Assembly (NCBI RefSeq): GCF_964340395.1
Contig: NC_135564.1
Coordinates: forward strand, 19,697,319 to 19,761,318
DNA from: Glandiceps talaboti
Taxonomy: Eukaryota > Hemichordata > Enteropneusta > Spengelidae
Length of the DNA: 64,000 bases
Direction: 5' to 3'
Made by a program: the position numbers and the translations under genes
Shown here: piece by piece, positions 1-11,903 of the stretch
Position numbering within the stretch: position 1 is the stretch's first letter
Layout of the letters: the number at the start of each line of letters is the position of its first letter
The notes under the pieces: generated by a model
What the model was told of the DNA's origin: nothing
Databases searched by the model: none
The model's input: the letters and a program-made list of their open reading frames with translations, nothing else

Positions 1-440
1 TGTCAATTTTTTGAATTCTTTCGAAAAAGTGACAATGATAGTTCAAGAACTATGTGGACACAGTTTTTAGGTATATTAACGAATGGGGCAAATGAAAGCT
101 GTTTGCATGGTTTGTATGCGTTTTTACTTCCACTGCAATATTTCACGACATGCCCTAGCTAGCTCTCCTGCTGTATCCACACTAACTGCTAAGGCCTAGT
201 AATAATATTGTGTGGCTCCGATAACGCACAATTTTAGAATAGGTGAGGTACGTAGATTTTTTATTTTATTTTATTTTATTACTGCATGGAAACGTACGGA
301 GTGATATGTAATGTGACACGATCGCGAGATGTCGAGACAGGTGCGGTATTGTTAGATTGCATAAGTGGCTAATAGCTATATTAGAAATAAGAATAGATCT
401 ATTATAGCTTGAAATGGCTATTCGGGATATTTTCATTTTC
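1..440. other. AT-rich spacer, no gene seen
   Basis: No coding region is recognisable on either strand. A short (TTTTA)n run lies at about 260-280. The TAGC-rich vocabulary of the minisatellite that follows starts to appear near 360. Confidence 0.5.
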
Positions 441-1210
441 CACCAGTAGATTTTAGCCACTATTAGTTATTAGTAGCCAAGTAATAGCTTGCTATCAGCT
501 ATAATTGTAAAACCAGGAATATAGTATAAATATCACCCTAGGCAGCTATTCCGGCTATTAGCAATTAATAACCGCAATTAGCCATTAAAATCCAGCCAAT
601 GCCTGGCTATCAGCTATCAACCCCTCAGCACTGTCCATGGGCTGGCTATGCAGCTATTCAAGCTATTAGCCATTAATAGCCGCTATTAGCCATTAGTAGC
701 CAGCTAATAGCTGGGTATCAGCTATCAACTCCTCAGCACTCTCCATAGGCTGGCTATTAGCTATCAACCACTATACAGCTATTCACGTTATTAGCCATTA
801 ATAGCCACTATTAGCCATTAATAGCCAGCTAATAGCTGGGTATCAGCTATCAACCCCTCAGTACTGTCCATGGGCTGGCTATGTAGCTATTCAAGCTATT
901 AGCCATTAATATCCGCTATTAGCCATTAGTAGCCAGCTAATAGCTGGGTATCAGCTATCAACCCCTTAGCACTGTCCATGGGCTGGCTATGCAGCTATTC
1001 AAGCTATTAGCTATTAACAGACGCTATTAGCCATTTATAGCCAGCTAATAGCTGGCTATCAGCTATCAACCCCTCAGCTCTCTCTATAGGCTGGCTATTA
1101 GCTATCAACCACTAGCTCTCTCCAGGGCTGGCTATACAGCTATTCACGCTATTGGCCATTAATAGCCACTATTAGCCATTAATATCCAGCTATTATATAT
1201 AAATAGCTGG
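441..1210. repeat. Minisatellite, ~108-bp period with nested TAGC-type subrepeats
   Basis: The marker phrase CTSTCCATRGGCTGGCTAT recurs at about 631, 739, 864, 972 and 1080, giving spacings of 108, 125, 108 and 108 bases. Inside each unit, short words such as AGCTATTAGCCATTAATAGC recur as imperfect subrepeats. Many are self-complementary (TAGC/GCTA), so single strands would fold extensively. There is no coding potential. Confidence 0.85.
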
Positions 1211-1319
1211 TTTAACCCCAAGAGTTAATTTTGTTGAACTAAAATGAATGAAAAAACAAACAATGATCGAGGTTTATAATTTGAAGAGTCAAGGAGAACA
1301 GTGTGTTCTTAACACCTGA

Positions 1320-1800
1320 TAATATAATGATGCTATTTAACTTTTAAGAACATATTTCAACACTATGTACGTTATAAAGAATAGTTTCTGATACTTGATG
1401 GTGCTGTCTTGTATAGCTTGGAATTATTGTTTGAAAGTGTCTGAATAGTTCCAAAATTGACTTTTCAGAGTAAATTAAGACTCCAGGGCTTCTAGGACCC
1501 CTCACATGAGGTGTACACATCCCAGTCTCAAGCTCTTCCCCTACCTCTTACTGTTAAGATGCTATCAAACTATTTTTTTTTTAATATTTCAACCCTATAT
1601 AGTTGCTTTTAACATATTGGTGCTGTCTTGTAAAGCTTGGAAATTATTTTCTGAAAATGTCTGAATAGTCTCAAAATTGACTTTGAGTTAAAGAGACCCC
1701 CTAGGACCCCCCATAAGAGATATACATATTCCCTTCTCAACCTCCCTTTCACTGTCAAGATGCTATATTAAACTCCTTTTGGAATATATTTACCCTGTGT
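1320..1800. repeat. About three diverged direct repeats, ~200-230 bp period
   Basis: GATGCTAT followed by an AAC motif occurs near 1329, 1558 and 1759. The phrase GGTGCTGTCTTGTA(T/A)AGCTTGGAA occurs twice (about 1400 and 1621). Each is followed by TCTGAATAGT and later by a C-rich block (CTAGGACCCC). The copies differ by many substitutions and small indels. No ORF follows the repeat. Confidence 0.65.
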
Positions 1801-2267
1801 AGTCAATAATTATAATTATGATAGTACTAACCCGTGATCTTGTATAAAAAGTAGATGCAAGGCAGTCAAGCAGTCCACACTGAGTCATGATAAAAAAATA
1901 CCTGTCATGTGAATATTATATATATAAAACACCCAATCTGTGAAATTGTTGAATTCATGAAATAGGTAATCATGTTGCCCAGGTTATGAAGTGGATATTG
2001 TATGATATGCCCAGTGATATGCATCGTTTATAGGATACACACAAAATAATATCAATCAAACAACTTTATTATCATGTATTTACAAACTCATCACATCACC
2101 AATTCTTATTTTTTTATAATTCGGTGTAGCTTGTGTTTTATTAAAGTTCGATAATCAACACACCAGTTCAAAACTCTTGCCCCAAAAATTTTATATTTGG
2201 CCCTTTTAGATTGTAATTTATACTCTCATTTCCATAAGGTTGACCATTCCATGAACTGGGCAAAGTT

Positions 2268-2268
<1 letters not shown>

Positions 2269-2305
<37 letters not shown>

Positions 2306-2515
2306 TGTCTGATGCTGATGATCGCATTGAGTGTGAAACTCGGAGCATATATATATATACTTAATTCAAAGAATAAGGATGTAATAAGTCATTACTCAGA
2401 GTTTCACGCTTTGGAAGATCGCTCAAAGCGTGAAACTCTGAGTCTATAATGCTCTGCTACTAATATTTGCATCGAGCATTGTTCTCTCCAGCGAGCCACT
2501 TATATTCATTTGAAT
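2269..2515. mobile_element. Penelope-like element terminal debris
   Basis: After a (CA)n(TA)n tract, 2311-2347 carries a decayed hammerhead core. Positions 2395-2442 form an 18-bp perfect inverted repeat built from the same terminal sequence in both orientations. Positions 2443-2515 are the reverse complement of 53,894-53,963 (shared words include GCTCAATGCAAATATTAGT and AGCATTATAGAC). The pieces match the terminal sequences around 54 kb, so this is a scrambled terminal repeat of the same Penelope-like family. No reverse transcriptase is left here. Confidence 0.65.
2312..2347 (+). ncRNA. Degenerate hammerhead ribozyme motif
   Basis: CTGATGA at 2315-2321 is followed by a possible stem II (CGC paired with GTG) and GAAA at 2335-2338. 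The expected U at position 16.1, which should pair with the last A of GAAA before the cleavage site, is a C. Stem III therefore fails and self-cleavage is unlikely. Confidence 0.5.
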
Positions 2516-2541
2516 ATATAATACATATATAATATACATAT

Positions 2542-2560
2542 GGGGGGGGGGGGGGGGGGG
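2542..2560. repeat. Poly-G run, 19 bases
   Basis: Nineteen consecutive G follow a TA-rich stretch. The exact length of such a run is not reliable in an assembly. Confidence 0.85.
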
Positions 2561-4580
2561 TCATCATGATTTAGAATTAAGTGATAGGGGTGTCAGCCTG
2601 TTTTTGGTTTTACAGATAGGGGGGGCCACCACCTTAACACCTGATAATGATTAAAAAGTGTGAATAATTTGTCGTGAACGAGTAAAGAAAGACAATAGTG
2701 CGATCACTATGGACTGTTTAAGGTTAAACTAATATCATTTGGCATTTCCAAATATATGCTACTGATTTCGTTTAGTGACCATATGACGTTTATGAAGAAA
2801 TGTTGTTTGGAAGTTGTAGTCTTTAAATTTGCATTGTGACGCTAATTATTCAAAAATAAAACATGAAATTTAAAGATCGGTCTTGACACACATTCAGATA
2901 TATCTGTTTGTTATTGTCATGGTGAGAGTTTTGTGAGGGACATGATTGTTTGTAGTGTCAAGTGAAAATACTATAACTTGGATTGTTTGATAATTAAGCA
3001 TGCTAAGAACGGGAAGTTGTTTTGTCCAACTTGTTCAAAGAAAAGGACAGGAAAAAAATAGATAGTCCTACACAGTAACACACCACAGTGTTGACGATGA
3101 CTAGGTAACTAAGTGAAACAATGAGCAACACCAACAGAATGTGCTGTCTGATGAGTAGCAAATCATTAATGTAAATAAAACATATTTAACACACTGATAT
3201 ACTTGCATATATATCATTTGAAATTACAGGCGGCCAGACACTGGTGACCCCTTTGTACATTTGAAATCCATGTTGTCAAAATTTGAACTTGCCTCACTGA
3301 ACAGTAGTATGTACCTATACAGGACAATAATTTAAAGAAGAAACGGAAAAACAAGTACTACAAAGTATAGGGTTTTTATTCTCAAACAGTTCAAATTGAA
3401 TTCGTACATTTGATTAGATATCTTCCCTTTGTTGTTAATATTTCATTAGGACATAAAAAATTGTTCAATATCAGTTCTGTACAATTAATTTGAGTAGTAT
3501 ATTAAAGCTAAAACAGTAATACCAGTATATATTTATCATTTATAATGTAATTTGAGGTAAAATATGAACTTGTAATAAATTACTGACACTATCCAACATT
3601 GTTTTTACCAGCCATTTGATAGTTGTTTTTGCATGTACAGGTTACAAGTGACCAAATCTAAGTCACAATTTGAAACTTCATATATTGTTACAATGCACCC
3701 CACATTGACCTAGGATTACAAGTTAGGTGTTAATGGCAGTTGTCTGGTCTAGAACCAAGGAATAGCCCTTTGTAATCCTCCTGATTCCACTGATAAGATA
3801 AACACTGATGTAAGACCTGGAGATTGAAACCCTTGCCTTTAATAATTACTGATGCTTAATTTAAGTTAATTAAAATCATTTCCTGAACATACTGTAACAG
3901 ATGTTGATCACATAATATTTAGTGTTTTAGTGCTCTGCAATTTATTGAGTGACAGACACTGACATGGTTTCCTTGTTTTTTGTTTTGTTAACGAGAACAA
4001 TACACATTCATACGACCACTTTGAAAGTTCTTAGCATTATGATCTAGTATACAATTAAATTTAATGACAGTCAGACATTGACATTTCATGTATAGCATAG
4101 GTATACAATGTAGAGGCTATGTGGATACAACTTTTTGCAGAGTTTGGGAGAGTTCAAATATCCCAGAATGCTAACAATGAAAAATATCACCAAATGATTG
4201 TTTTATTTTACGCCTAATACAGTTGTTCTCCATAAATAACAATTTTTTTTCAAAATCTACTTTCAAATTGGGCAAGATGCAAAATGAAATTCAAGTTGTA
4301 CAGCCATTTCAAAGTATAATACACAGACTTGTTTTAGTGTTTAGAACAAACTTTTTATACCAACTGCTACCAATACTTACACAATTTTAATTATCTTCAA
4401 AGTTGGAAATCCCTGTTGTTCAGAATACTTTCACTCAAAGTTTTTGCACTTATTCATTGCTGGATTGTGATTGGCTAAAATCACTGCCTCTAGAAACTAT
4501 ATCAAATACTAGAGTGAACCTGGGTGTCTCTGGAGAGATGATTTACAGAACACAGGCATCCTAGAAGCAGACTGTGAGTT
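2561..4580. other. AT-rich spacer, no gene recognised
   Basis: No ORF with recognisable content, RNA gene or terminal repeat was found on either strand. Base composition is uniformly AT-rich with short homopolymer runs. Confidence 0.5.
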
Positions 4581-4589
4581 ATCCGTGTT

Positions 4590-5409
4590 TTATTTTTTAA
4601 TATGTAGGGGAACAACAGATTCACAAAGATTGCACAAAGCAGCACAAACTCTGGCTATGTCATCCACTACAGTATTACCACCAGAGGTTTTATTCATGAT
4701 CATTTTAATGGGGAGGGTTCCTTGTAATATTCTATATTTATTTCTTAGAAGGCCAATCACTCTTTCAACATGGATTCTCACATGACCTAATTCCCGGGAC
4801 CAATCAATATCCCTCATTTCAAGTTCCAGTTCCCTTTGGTATATGCAGGAATTTTTAAAACTGCCCTATAAGCACTAACAGAATCTCCAATAGTAAACCC
4901 TCTATCTGAAAGTACTTCATCCCCTGGTAACAATTTTTTCAGGATTCCACAACTTTCAGTCAAGTAAACATCTGAGACCCTCCCTCTCCATACTTTAGAT
5001 ATATAAATTATTGTTACCTTGTGGTGATATTCCTATCAAAAATTTTCCAGTGTTATGCTGTTTATAATTGGACCATGTCTGTGCCCTGGTTAAAAGATCT
5101 GTTGGTCTTTCACTAACAACTTCAAAACAATCTAAATAACAACACAATTTTTGAAATGATCACTAAAAAATAATGGCATGGATGAGCGTAAATCTTCTCT
5201 GCCAGGCATGACAACCTTGAGGACATTACTGGGACCCACTTGTTAAAAATTCTGCTGATTGTGGACTGGTCAACTCCAAATCGATATGATAAATCTTCAT
5301 CAAGTAAATTTAACCTAAGTTTCATAAGAACAGATAAAAACTCCTGGAATTGTGTCAATTTGTTTTGTGAATACGTCTTAATATGAGGAGCAATTAAATA
5401 AATTAAAAA
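4590..5409 (-). pseudogene. Harbinger/ISL2EU-type transposase, C-terminal part (broken)
   Basis: Read on the minus strand, the fragments form a DDE_Tnp_4 (HARBI1-like) transposase of the kind found in ISL2EU/THAP-associated Harbinger elements. First comes a helix-turn-helix block (KLTQFQEF...RFGVDQSTISRIFNKW). Next is IDCFEV-type sequence with the first catalytic D, then [17 protein letters not shown], then [10 protein letters not shown] with the second D. Last is HVRIHVERVIGLLRNKY with the catalytic E, and a conserved tail ending CNLCESVVP. At least three single-base frameshifts (near 5130, 4985 and 4820) separate these blocks, so it cannot be translated. The reading frame resumes upstream at 6815-7085 beyond an inserted element. 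Family assignment rests on recalled motif patterns. Confidence in 'DDE_Tnp_4 transposase remnant' is high; the exact clade is less sure. Confidence 0.85.
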
Positions 5410-6726
5410 TACCGCCAATGGCGTTGTAGCACAACTGTAGTTTTTAAAAATGTTTATCCATATGCTAGTCTATGCTAACAATAGGTGTTTATTTGCTGAA
5501 TAACTATCCAGTTGCCTATCCAACCATGTTGTTATCTTTACGATAAATGCTATCATTTGGCTGTTGCTATGGGCGTGGTCATGTTGTTAGATATATTTGC
5601 ATACATTTGTGTATGTTTTTGTTCACTTGTGTATGAATTCCTGATATTGTCTTTGCAATATACGTGATCATTTGGCTGTTGCTATGGGCGTGGTCTTGTT
5701 GCTAGGAAAATTTACATACATTTTTTGAATGTTTATTCAATTGTCTATTAAACCCTGTTGTTATCTTTGTGAAATACACCACCGTTTGGCTGTTGCTATG
5801 GGCGCGGTCATGGTTACTAGGGTATTTGCATACATTTTTTGAATGTTAATTCATCTGTCTTTCTATTCCTGTTGTTATCTTTGCAATATACGTGATTATT
5901 TGGCTGTTGTTATGGGCGTGGTCTTGTAGCTATGCAAATTTACATACATTTTTTGGATGTTAATTCAATTATCTATTAAACCCTGTTGTTATCTTTGTGA
6001 AATACACCACCGTTTGGCTGTTGCTATGGGCGTGGTCATGGTTGCTAGGGTATTTGCATACATTTTTTGAATGTTTACTCACTTGCTTACCAGATGATGT
6101 TGTTATTTGACCAAAATATACTGCCATTTGGTTGTTGCTAAGGGCGTGGTCATGGTCGCTAGGGCCAATTTTGTCAAAACGTTTTCAAGAAAATCTGCAG
6201 AATAACAGTTTCAGAAACATCTCGCCAAGTTTCAGACTAATTGACCAAGTACTTTTTGAGATATAAGTTTTTGACCAAAAATGAACATTTTTACACCTAA
6301 TTTGCATATCACTCATGGAATCATGGTAAGCTTAACATTTCTTCGTCCATACATCCCTAGATACATTCCCATTAAATTTCAGCCCAATCTGCTCAGTAGT
6401 TTTAGAATTATAGATTTTTAACCAAAAAGACACATTTTTAGCCCTAATTTGCATATCACTGATGGAATCATCCCGTCATGAACAAATCTTACTTTACACC
6501 ACCTTAAGAATGTTCCCACCAAATTTCGCACCAATCTGCCCAGTAGTTTCTGAGTTTAAGTTTTTTGACCAAAAATCACATTTTTTGACCCAAATCACAC
6601 ACCTATGATGCGATCATTTTGATTTGAACAATTTCCCAACTAGACACCCAAAGTAATGGACCCACCAAATATCGTGGCAATCGGTTCAGCGGTTTTTGAC
6701 TTTAAGTTGTTTACACACACACACAT

Positions 6727-6763
<37 letters not shown>

Positions 6764-6814
6764 GACAGACGCCGGGCGATCCCTATAGCACTACTGAACA
6801 AGTTCAGTTGTGCT
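5410..6814 (+). mobile_element. Non-autonomous element with ~120-130-bp internal tandem repeats, copy 1
   Basis: The 5' end has a small hairpin (CGCC-AAT-GGCG) followed by GTAGCACAACTG. The 3' end is CAGTTGTGCT, the inverse. The interior holds about five tandem copies of a unit with TTTGGCTGTTGCTATGGGCG and TTTGCATACATTTTTTGAATG. These are followed by AATTTGCATATCACTGATG-type blocks, then (AC)n and (ACAG)n. AAAAA flanks both ends. It interrupts the Harbinger transposase: joining the flanks restores a continuous reading frame, so the boundaries are well fixed. The layout (core tandem repeats, microsatellite, short inverted ends) resembles pearl/HINE-type elements of molluscs and other invertebrates; that link is inference. 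It encodes no protein. Confidence 0.8.
6712..6769. repeat. (CA)n / (CAGA)n microsatellite inside the element
   Basis: An AC dinucleotide run is followed by ACAGACAGACAGAC, immediately before the 3' end of the 5410-6814 element. It is part of the element design, because copy 2 has CAGA repeats in the same place (about 10,026-10,047). Confidence 0.85.
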
Positions 6815-7085
6815 AAAAACCATTTTAACTATGACAAAGTTAGGTAATCCTGTGAAATACACAAATACATTTTGTTACTTTTGATTTCTGCTAATATAAA
6901 CTACACTTCTTTTCATTTGAACTAAAAGTTTTTTTCAGAAAAACAATGGCATCTACTCTTTCTTTCAATCTGTCCCTTTCACTTTTCAAATTCTGATTGT
7001 CATCTTTTGATTGTTTGTCTTCAATAATCAGCTGAACATTCATATTCTTTAGCTTCGCAACTTCTGATCTCAGTTTCACACTCTC
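6815..7085 (-). pseudogene. Harbinger transposase, N-terminal part (coiled coil), separated by insertion
   Basis: On the minus strand, the fragment just inside 6815-6860 reads YFTGLPNFVIVKMVF and continues directly into LIYLIAPHIKTYSQNK beyond the inserted element. Further upstream (6891-7079) is a charged heptad-rich segment (LRSEVAKLKNMNVQLIIEDKQ) that looks like the coiled coil lying between the THAP finger and the catalytic domain in this family. Frames are disrupted between the two pieces. A THAP C2CH finger would be expected further upstream (above 7300); I could not find one with confidence. Confidence 0.6.
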
Positions 7086-8962
7086 ATCATTATTCTCTCA
7101 AGTCATTTCCCTAGTGAACATCTCTTGCTGTTTTCCAACTGTAGTGTCTTGCTCAGTTATGTTGGATCCATCATCTGGCAACATAAGAACTTTAAATTTG
7201 CTGATCCTTCTTTCACATCTCTGGAGATCAGTTTCCTTCTTTCTTTTCTTTTGTGTTGTGATGAATGAAAACACTGATGGTACACAGTCTGAATGATTGG
7301 GCTATCATTCTTGGCACCTTGAATGAAAGACAAAATATCTAGGTTACTGTACTATTCACACACAGAAATACTTGTACAAAAAAGTGATATAGCAAAACAA
7401 CTTGTAGGTTATTAGTTTTAGTCATTTTCTTCAGGATAGTTTAATAAAATTTCATGTATAGAATTACATAATAATTATCATGTTTACAGTGTCAGATGTA
7501 AAATAATGAATGTCTAGTATATCCATGGTCTAACAATGGAAATATCACCAATATTGGAAACATTGGTGTCTGAGGCAAATACTCGGTGTGTCACTACATA
7601 ACGTGTTGTCAACACTCATACTAGTTCACTGGGTGAACGCACCATATTCATAATTATAGTCTTTCTGTCAAGACTTATTCAAGAATTTAAACTTCCAAAA
7701 TAACAAGTGAGGTGATGAGGTCATCAATCATCTTGAAACCTAAAATTATTTGGTGAAGGTGTTTCAAAAACAACTTTATTTTTCCACCTATCAGTAATGA
7801 AATGCATGCTATACAACGATTTTAACCATGCATAACCATAACCATGTTTTAAGAACTTTTGGAGAGTGGTAAACTTCACAAATATTTTATTAGACTTGTC
7901 ATAGGTTTTTTTGGTGTGTCGCAAATTTGTCATTTTTTGCAATATTCAAAAGACTAACTTTATAATCATAAAAGATATCTTGGAATTTGGTCCATATAAT
8001 CAATACTTGATATACATGTAGTTGTACCATTTCAAGTTTCGAATCCCAAAGCTGTTATTTGGTACACATCGCACCGTATAGTATAGGCAATTTAATATCC
8101 CTATGATGCAAGAATTAAATGTCTGTAACTCAAAAACTGTACATGGTACTTTGATGAAATTTGATAGACACACCAATAACACCTGAATGTACATGTAGTT
8201 CTAACCACTTCAATCATTACAGTACAGACTATAATTAAGTAATTTTTCTACTTTTCAAAGTGTTTAATTTTCAACACTAGTATCAATTCAATATGAATTT
8301 ACATACTTGTAATGTACTCATTGTTTCATACGTATGATATTAATTTTTATCTTAGACAGTGAATAACAGTGAATTTTAAATGTATGCAAACCTCACATGA
8401 TCATGGAGAATACATGTAGTTCAATGAACTTCACAAGATCACTGTACAACCTCCCCCCCCCCCCCTGAAAATTAATTAAAATGTATTTGTTCTTGATGCT
8501 ATTTTATGACTTCTCTTCTTCACCAATCTTTCTCACAGAACAAGTTTACAGAGTCTCAAGAGTTTCCTTTAATAAATTTGGGGTCAATTGTTGCAACATC
8601 ATCTTTGCTTGGCCATTCATTAAAAGAATTAGCACAACAATATTCCTTGCAAGAAAATGGACACTGATAACAGATGTCAATTTCATAGGTAACAGCTCTA
8701 TACATGTCAGGTTGTGTTGTTTGTATATTTCCAAATTGATATTCTGTGCATTTCCTTGTCTTTCTCTTAGCTATTTTGTTGTGTGTTGTTATTACCTACT
8801 ACCTTCAAATTGTTATTAATATCATCAACAAAGTTTAGGTAGGTCACCTGTTATACTAATGATACTATTTAGATTTTGTGCAAGTTGTGGTATTATCAGG
8901 TTTTTTTCCCCTGATCCTGCCACTTCTTTAGCTTTTTGTTTACAACCGTTGTCTTTAAAAAA
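7086..8962. other. Spacer, no gene recognised
   Basis: Several short ORFs occur, for example on the minus strand at 7724-7942 and 8000-8194 and on the plus strand at 8481-8819. None shows a recognisable domain or a convincing splice context. Part of 7086-7320 may be decayed 5' sequence of the Harbinger element. A C13 run lies near 8452-8464. Confidence 0.4.
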
Positions 8963-10093
8963 TAGCGCCGATGGCACTGTAGCACAACTGTATAGTTTTT
9001 AAAAAATGTTTACCCACATGCTGATCCATGCTAGGTATAGGGGTTCATTTGCTGAATGATAATCCTGTTGCCTATCCAACACTGTTGTTATTGTTGCAAT
9101 ATATAGGATCATTTGGCTGTTACTATGGGAGTTGTCATGTTGCTAGACATATTTGCATACCTTTTTTGAATGTTTGTCACTTATCAATGAATCCCTGATG
9201 TTATCTTTGCAATATAAGTGATCATACGGCTGTTGCTATGGCCGTTGTCTTGTTGCTAGGTATATTTGCAAACATATTTTGAATGTTTGTTCATTTGTCT
9301 TTTAATCCCTGTTGTTATCTTTGCAATATCTGTGATTTGGCTGTTACTATGGGTGTGGTCTTGTTGCTAGGCATATTTGCATATATATACTTTTTAATGT
9401 TGGTTCACTTGTCTACGAATCCCTACCACTGTTTGACTGTTGCTATGGGCGTGGTCATGGTTGCTAGGGATATTTGCATACATTTTTTGAATGTTTATTC
9501 ACTTGCCTATCAGATGATGATGTTATCTAATCAAAATATACTGCCATTTGGTTGTTGCTATGTAGTCATGGTTGCTAGGGCCAATTGTGTCAAAATCTTT
9601 TGATGAAAATTTGCAGAATAACACCTTACCAAGTTTCAATCTCATTGACAAAGTACTTTCTGAGATACAAGTTTTTGACCAAAATTCACATTGTTATGCC
9701 TAATTTGCATATCACTGATGAGATCATAATATGCTTAATATTTCTTTGTCTATATACCGCCAGATGCATCCCCCATTAAATTTCAGCCAAATCTGCTCAG
9801 TAGTTTTGGAATTAAAGAGTTTTGACCAAAAAGACACATTTTTAGCCCTAATTTGCACATCATTTTGAGTTTAAGTTTTTTGACCAAAAACCACATTTTT
9901 TAACCCAAATCACACACTGGTGATAAGATCATTTTGATTTGAACAATTTTCCAACTAGACACCAAAGGTAACACACACATCAAATATGGCAATTGGTGTG
10001 GCATTTTTTGACTTTAAGTTGTTTACAGACAGACAGACAGACAGACACTTTGCCATGCCTATAACACTACTGAATTATCAGTTCAGTTGTGCT
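8963..10093 (+). mobile_element. Non-autonomous tandem-repeat element, copy 2
   Basis: This is the same family as 5410-6814. The 5' end is hairpin-like (GCC-GAT-GGC) followed by TGTAGCACAACTG; the 3' end is CAGTTGTGCT. Internal units contain ATTTGGCTGTTRCTATGGG and GTTGCTAGG. They are followed by the AATTTGCATATCACTGATG block and CAGA repeats. AAAAA lies on both sides (8958-8962 and 10,094-10,098), as for copy 1. It is about 270 bp shorter because it has fewer or deleted core repeats. No protein is encoded. Confidence 0.8.
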
Positions 10094-11330
10094 AAAAACA
10101 GAATCTGGTCTTTAAGTGCTTTCACTTGTTAACTTCGCTCCATCTCTCTCTTAGTATTTGCTCTACTTCTAATTCACTTTTCCTAACCCCATACTTATTT
10201 CAAATCCTGTGTTCCAATTGAACTGTCTTCTGTTGTTTTCTTTGGAATTGTTTGTGCTTCATCAACTCCTTACTGTAATTTTGTTCTCTTTTTAATGTTT
10301 TGGAGCTTCTTTTTTGTTTTTGTTTCCTTTAAGGATTTTGTCTTAATTTGGGGGAAGAGTAATAAGATATGATGTTTTATTTCTAGTACATATTCTACAG
10401 GTACATAACATTTCTAGTAGACCTGTACACAGCGACATTGATCTGGCTATAGAATTTTTAAAGATAAAAGAATTACCTTCCCATAGAGCAAGTCAAGTCT
10501 CTAAAGTGTCGTCCTTAGGGCACATCAGAATGTATTTACAAAATAAAAACAAATAAATTTGAAGGTTATCAGCAGTTAAAGTAAAATTTTGTGACTAATT
10601 ACATGTAAAAGTCACTTGGTCTATTTTCGTGTCTATGTACTTCCGGGTTGACATAAATATAAAAATTATATTAAATGTGATACAGTCGGCCCTACAACTA
10701 CTAAGAAATGACAAAACCGTTCATAAAATAAAGTTTACTGGGATGTATTATACTGTTTAGCAATCCACTGGAATGTGGATTGAGTTTCGGCAAACAAAAA
10801 TATTTCATTTTGAAAAAAATAAAATCTAGATGAAACCCAATCTCAAAGCTGATTATTTTAAAGCATGGAGGTAGTGGTGGTGCTTTAGTCAAAGTATTTA
10901 ATGGCCTAAACCATACTGATATTGATATCACATATACACAAGACATTTTGGGCCCTTTCATTTGTTCATACTAAAAGAATTCTCAAGCGTTATATATCCA
11001 TTTTTTTTTAATGCAACATGGCAAGTTACAACTTTAACCTAAAACTATAATATACATGTGATGTGACAATGACAAGTTAACTACACTGTACAAGCGTGAT
11101 TACTTACAATATGCTATGGAAAGCATGGTATATATAGTAAATACATACATGTAGACAAATGTCACATTACAACATTCATAATGTAACTAATGGACAGTTC
11201 TGTTCTGTCTTACACGTATCCGAAAGGAATTTAGCAAATGAAAGTTTATCATCTGAACTAACAAAACACAAAAGAAATTCTATACTTTTTTAGTTTTACC
11301 TTCAATTTAGTAAGGATGGGTTTATATTTG
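10094..11330. other. Spacer, no gene recognised
   Basis: The pyrimidine-rich strand at 10,100-10,330 reads on the minus strand as a broken lysine/glutamine-rich coiled-coil-like segment, with no intact frame. Nothing else is recognisable. Short minus-strand ORFs such as 10,701-10,961 show no domain. Confidence 0.4.
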
Positions 11331-11338
11331 GGTTGAAA

Positions 11339-11640
11339 AATCTGTGTGTGTGTGTGTGTGTGTGTCTGTGTGTCTGTGTGTCACCATTTTCTAAAAAGTG
11401 ACTGGCTCAATTCAAACGAAATTTTGGAGACGTGTTCCGTAGGGTAATGGCAAGAAGTGATTAGTTTTGATAAACATTCAATGAATATTAATGAGAAATT
11501 TACATAATTAATGGTTTTCGGTAATTAGGCTATATCTCAAGAATGCACCCTTCAAATTTATTATAACTTGGTACATACATTTGCGATACCAAATCGCATC
11601 CGTCCTGAATACATTATCAATTTAGCTTTTAGTTTAAATA
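11339..11640 (+). repeat. (GT)n microsatellite with repeat-like flank
   Basis: A GT run with TGTC interruptions (11,341-11,382) is followed by CACCATTTTCTAAAAAGTGACTGG and an AT-rich block with AATATTAATGAGAAATTTACATAATTAATG. Its wording resembles the element at 37.7-38.4 kb (AATTATGCAAAT units next to CACAGACA repeats) read in the opposite orientation, so this may be a decayed end of the same type of element. That relation is inference. Confidence 0.4.
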
Positions 11641-11903
11641 AATTATTGGCATATTTAAGTGATTAGATGTGGTGGCCACACAAAAGAATTTGTTGTTTCT
11701 GGTCAGGAAACATTGCCTAAAGTGGTGTGAGGACACAAATTTTTTTTGTTAATTGTTCATGATTAGTTCTGCAGTTGTCTTCCCTGAAGAAGATCAAGAC
11801 AGGGTATTTAAGTGATGCAAACTCACCAGAAAACAATTCTATTTTTTTTTTTGGCCTTAAAATAGGTTTACAATGGGGTGGAGTTCACAAACAGCTGAAA
11901 TAT

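Noticed and set aside
2542-2560. G19 run as a quadruplex regulatory element
   Set aside because: A single homopolymer run without nearby gene context; the length may be an assembly artefact.
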